Source: Mixta theicola
GTDB taxonomy: Bacteria; Pseudomonadota; Gammaproteobacteria; Enterobacterales; Enterobacteriaceae
DNA: 64,000 nucleotides
Assembly (NCBI RefSeq): GCF_002895925.1
Contig: NZ_NWUO01000013.1
Span: 1 to 64,000, forward strand
Direction: 5' to 3'
The notes beneath the pieces were generated by a model. That model searched no databases. It worked only from the letters and a program-made list of their open reading frames with translations, and was not told where the DNA came from. Both the position numbers and the translations under genes were made by a program. Shown here piece after piece: positions 63,983 through 64,000 of this stretch. The stretch's first letter is position 1. Each line of letters starts with the position of its first letter.

Positions 63983-64000
63983 ATGTTTAATAAAGATCAG
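63983..64000 (+). CDS. Possible gene start at window edge
   Basis: An ATG after AAGAGCGGGC opens MFNKDQ and runs off the window. Too short to identify. Confidence 0.25.

Overview
The window is chromosomal DNA of an enteric gammaproteobacterium. Gene content and order follow the Escherichia coli flagellar region IIIa/IIIb and asn-tRNA neighbourhood (fliCDST, yedD, fliE-fliR, rcsA, dsrB, yodD, dsrA, yedP, yodC, yedI, vsr-dcm, yedJ, mtfA, asn tRNAs, yeeO, amn). Protein divergence, a glucosylglycerate pair and many extra chemoreceptors suggest Erwiniaceae (Pantoea/Mixta/Erwinia type) rather than Escherichia; the genus is inferred, not proven.

Layout. 1-2685: start of fliC (minus) and the fliDST operon, both with sigma-28 type promoters. 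2.7-7.3 kb: small stress and regulatory genes (YedD lipoprotein, IraP-like anti-adapter, LexA-boxed DinI-like protein, cold-shock protein with a cspA-like cold-box leader, a GvpU-like protein). 7.5-8.3 kb: tRNA-Lys(CUU) and tRNA-Gly(CCC), a small orphan ORF and an IS-like remnant. 8.4-19.7 kb: fliE and the fliFGHIJK / fliLMNOPQR operons, all apparently intact. 20-26.3 kb: rcsA, a chemoreceptor, dsrB, a Pmp3 peptide, a possible new sRNA, yodD, a shortened DsrA sRNA, and gpgP-gpgS for glucosylglycerate. 26.4-27.5 kb: a holin-like gene and a CI/LexA-type self-cleaving repressor that share an operator-like motif. 27.5-36.3 kb: yodC, yedI, two more chemoreceptors, vsr, a frameshifted dcm and yedJ. 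36.9-41.6 kb: a phage-associated protein, mtfA, tRNA-Asn, a ClbS-like protein, an FMN-split-barrel protein and yeeO.

41.9-53.1 kb is accessory. It runs from an intact tRNA-Asn to a 36-bp copy of that tRNA's promoter and first 11 bases. Its first part is a graveyard of fragments (GNAT acetyltransferase, IS3-type transposase, histidine kinase end, LysR end, alpha/beta hydrolase) around one intact DUF4142 gene. Its middle is a coherent sugar-acid catabolic cluster: ManD-family dehydratase, GntR regulator, IdnO-like reductase, MFS transporter and IdnD/RspB-like dehydrogenase, with repeated operator-like sites and a CRP site. Its end has a collapsed secretion-effector-like gene, small hydrophobic ORFs and an AT-rich plsC paralogue.

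53.1-64 kb: anaerobic sulfatase maturase and its likely client sulfatase, a YgiN-type monooxygenase, a three-subunit molybdenum aldehyde oxidoreductase without a visible Tat leader, AMP nucleosidase, and an orphan phnH.

Nothing here is a clear new multi-gene system. The most promising leads are the repressor/holin module with shared operators, the sRNA candidate upstream of yodD, the shortened DsrA, the sugar-acid cluster, and the tRNA-Asn-bounded accessory segment.
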